From assembly GCA_002789635.1 (NCBI GenBank), contig PFTQ01000002.1, positions 1 through 32,201 on the forward strand: a stretch of 32,201 bases of DNA. The letters run 5' to 3'. Of the stretch, positions 31,433-32,201 are shown piece by piece. The notes beneath the pieces were generated by a model, which was given only the letters and a program-made list of their open reading frames with translations, did no database searches and had not been told where the DNA came from. The stretch is from Candidatus Aenigmarchaeota archaeon CG_4_9_14_3_um_filter_37_18. Lineage in GTDB: Archaea; Aenigmatarchaeota; Aenigmatarchaeia; CG10238-14. The stretch's first letter is position 1. Each line of letters starts with the position of its first letter. The position numbers were made by a program, and so were the translations under genes.

Positions 31433-31456
31433 AACTCTTGAATTAGTTCAAGAGTT
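31433..31456. repeat. Perfect 10-bp inverted repeat
   Basis: AACTCTTGAA (31433-31442) and TTCAAGAGTT (31447-31456) around TTAG. It sits in the intergenic stretch between tRNA-Leu and the orphan gene, about 65 bp upstream of the latter's TATA box. It could be an operator or a hairpin. The rest of 31323-31521 shows nothing recognisable. Confidence 0.55.
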
Positions 31457-31521
31457 CAGAATTTTTGAGTATTTTATCAAAAATCTATATTGTAGAAAGT
31501 ATAGGTTGAATAAATGAAATG

Positions 31522-31541
31522 TTTATATAGTAATTATACTA
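31522..31541 (+). promoter_or_regulatory. TATA box and TAGTA/TACTA palindrome of the orphan gene at 31561
   Basis: TTTATATAG (31522-31530) overlaps TAGTAATTATACTA (31528-31541), two 5-bp arms around ATTA. The same arrangement, a TATA box overlapped by a TAGT...ACTA palindrome, occurs at 1779-1796 and 14677-14699. Confidence 0.5.
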
Positions 31542-31560
31542 CTATAGAATAGTGAAAAAT

Positions 31561-32067
31561 ATGACTGGAACCAAAGTATCACCCCAATTGGCTGCTGATG
31601 TTGTAAAGATTTGTGTAGTTCCTTTTGGATTTTCCCACGAATTAGGAAATCCCTTACAACCTGGAAGTGGTTATCCTTATAGAACCGACGAAAGAGGTTT
31701 ATGGGGACACTACGAAGGTGAAGACAGATATACAAATAGAACTTTTTCAGAAGGACCAAGTGAATATTTCCCTAAATTTGAAGATAGAGTATTAAGACCA
31801 CTAGTTGCTGCTGTTCGTGGATGTTATGACCCTACACAACTTGAACAATTAAGACAATTTGATGTTCATTGGGGTTCAAAAGGATTGTTTTTAACATCTG
31901 ACCCACAACAAGCAGGTTCACAAGGTGCGGTATTCATAGACCCTTCAGATTATGACGCTTTCAGAAGAAGACTTGCTAACCCTTCAGTTCCATATTGGAA
32001 TGAGGTTAGAGACCAAGTTCTTGCAGGAACAGATTCAAGAAACCCATTAAGAAAATTAGTAGAATGA
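31561..32067 (+). CDS. Orphan protein of unknown function
   Basis: 168 residues from the ATG at 31561; an in-frame GTG at 31552 is possible and would be nearly leaderless. No family is recognised. It is soluble-looking, with few Lys, many Arg, Asp, Gln and Pro, and two Cys. Recognisable stretches are FGFSHELGNPLQPGSGYPYR, YFPKFEDRVLRPLVAAVRGCYD, FDVHWGSKGLFLTSDPQQ and FIDPSDYDAFRRRLANP. The composition differs sharply from the Lys-rich housekeeping proteins and resembles the orphan at 14239, which shares its promoter architecture. A T-rich tract follows the stop. Confidence 0.6.
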   Translation: MTGTKVSPQLAADVVKICVVPFGFSHELGNPLQPGSGYPYRTDERGLWGHYEGEDRYTNRTFSEGPSEYFPKFEDRVLRPLVAAVRGCYDPTQLEQLRQFDVHWGSKGLFLTSDPQQAGSQGAVFIDPSDYDAFRRRLANPSVPYWNEVRDQVLAGTDSRNPLRKLVE

Positions 32068-32098
32068 TTGATTTTTTCCTTTTCTCTTAATTTTTCTT
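32068..32098 (+). terminator. T-rich tract after the orphan gene
   Basis: A pyrimidine-rich stretch with several T4-T6 runs directly follows the stop codon, as expected for archaeal intrinsic termination. Past it, an inverted repeat GAGTC-N5-GACTC lies at about 32122-32136, and a possible gene start (ATG at 32172, open to the window end) has only ten codons visible. Confidence 0.4.
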
Positions 32099-32201
32099 TA
32101 ATTCCCTAAAAAACAACTTTATGAGTCATTTAGACTCAAACAGAATCTCCGAATGAAGTCCAGAAATTAGAATGGGCGTGAGAGCAATAAGCTCCCAGAG
32201 C

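Noticed and set aside
1..32201. CRISPR array
   Set aside because: No regularly spaced direct repeats; the only multi-copy repeat is the three-copy intergenic family at 14-16.4 kb.

Overview
The window is a chromosomal segment of an archaeon. The evidence is the archaeal-type ATP-dependent DNA ligase, ThrRS with an archaeal N-terminal domain, class I CCA-adding enzyme, Elp3, RNA polymerase subunit D, eL8 (L7Ae), eS28 and eL24, TATA-box promoters, GGTG(A) ribosome-binding sites and tRNA genes with bulge-helix-bulge introns. The lysine-rich AT-leaning proteins, many tiny genes and DUF5320/DUF134 proteins suggest a DPANN lineage such as Woesearchaeota or Pacearchaeota; that placement is inference.

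Layout. 0-4.6 kb: DNA ligase, a TrmB-family regulator and ThrRS. 4.6-6.4 kb: three small unknown proteins, a YbaK-type deacylase and a small protein that looks like a ribosome-hibernation (HPF-type) fold. 6.4-12.4 kb: tRNA-Gln, a transglutaminase-like protein, a Trm9-like methyltransferase, two small membrane proteins, a Nudix hydrolase, a second methyltransferase, an NcsA/TtuA-type tRNA thiolase and Elp3; several of these point to wobble-uridine (U34) modification. 12.3-16.5 kb is accessory: a free-standing LAGLIDADG protein, an orphan protein, three copies of a dispersed repeat of about 150 bp, and a DUF5320 / short EncFtn-like ferritin / DsrE-like / DUF134 cluster with a shared palindromic operator. 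16.5-23.7 kb: Pif1-type helicase with a WYL domain, CCA-adding enzyme, MEMO1-like protein, a secreted cysteine-repeat protein with a lipoprotein, and GluRS. 23.7-32.2 kb: eL8-eS28-eL24, a nuclease-like gene running into tRNA-Ala, an MFS transporter, uS13-uS4-uS11, a second nuclease-like gene inserted before rpoD, tRNA-Leu, and a second orphan protein.

Most striking points. (1) All three tRNA genes appear to carry two tiny introns each, one at the canonical 37/38 site and one on the 5' side of the anticodon arm, each fitting a bulge-helix-bulge. (2) The tRNA-Leu gene carries a 12-nt tandem duplication of its splice-acceptor region, so that two splicing paths give two well-formed 86-nt leucine tRNAs with different anticodons, UAA or CAG. 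(3) eS28 has no ATG, GTG or TTG start; an ATA codon sits at the right distance from a GGTGAT ribosome-binding site. (4) Three nuclease-like genes sit beside or inside otherwise conserved neighbourhoods. All of this was read by eye from sequence alone; no searches or folding programs were run.
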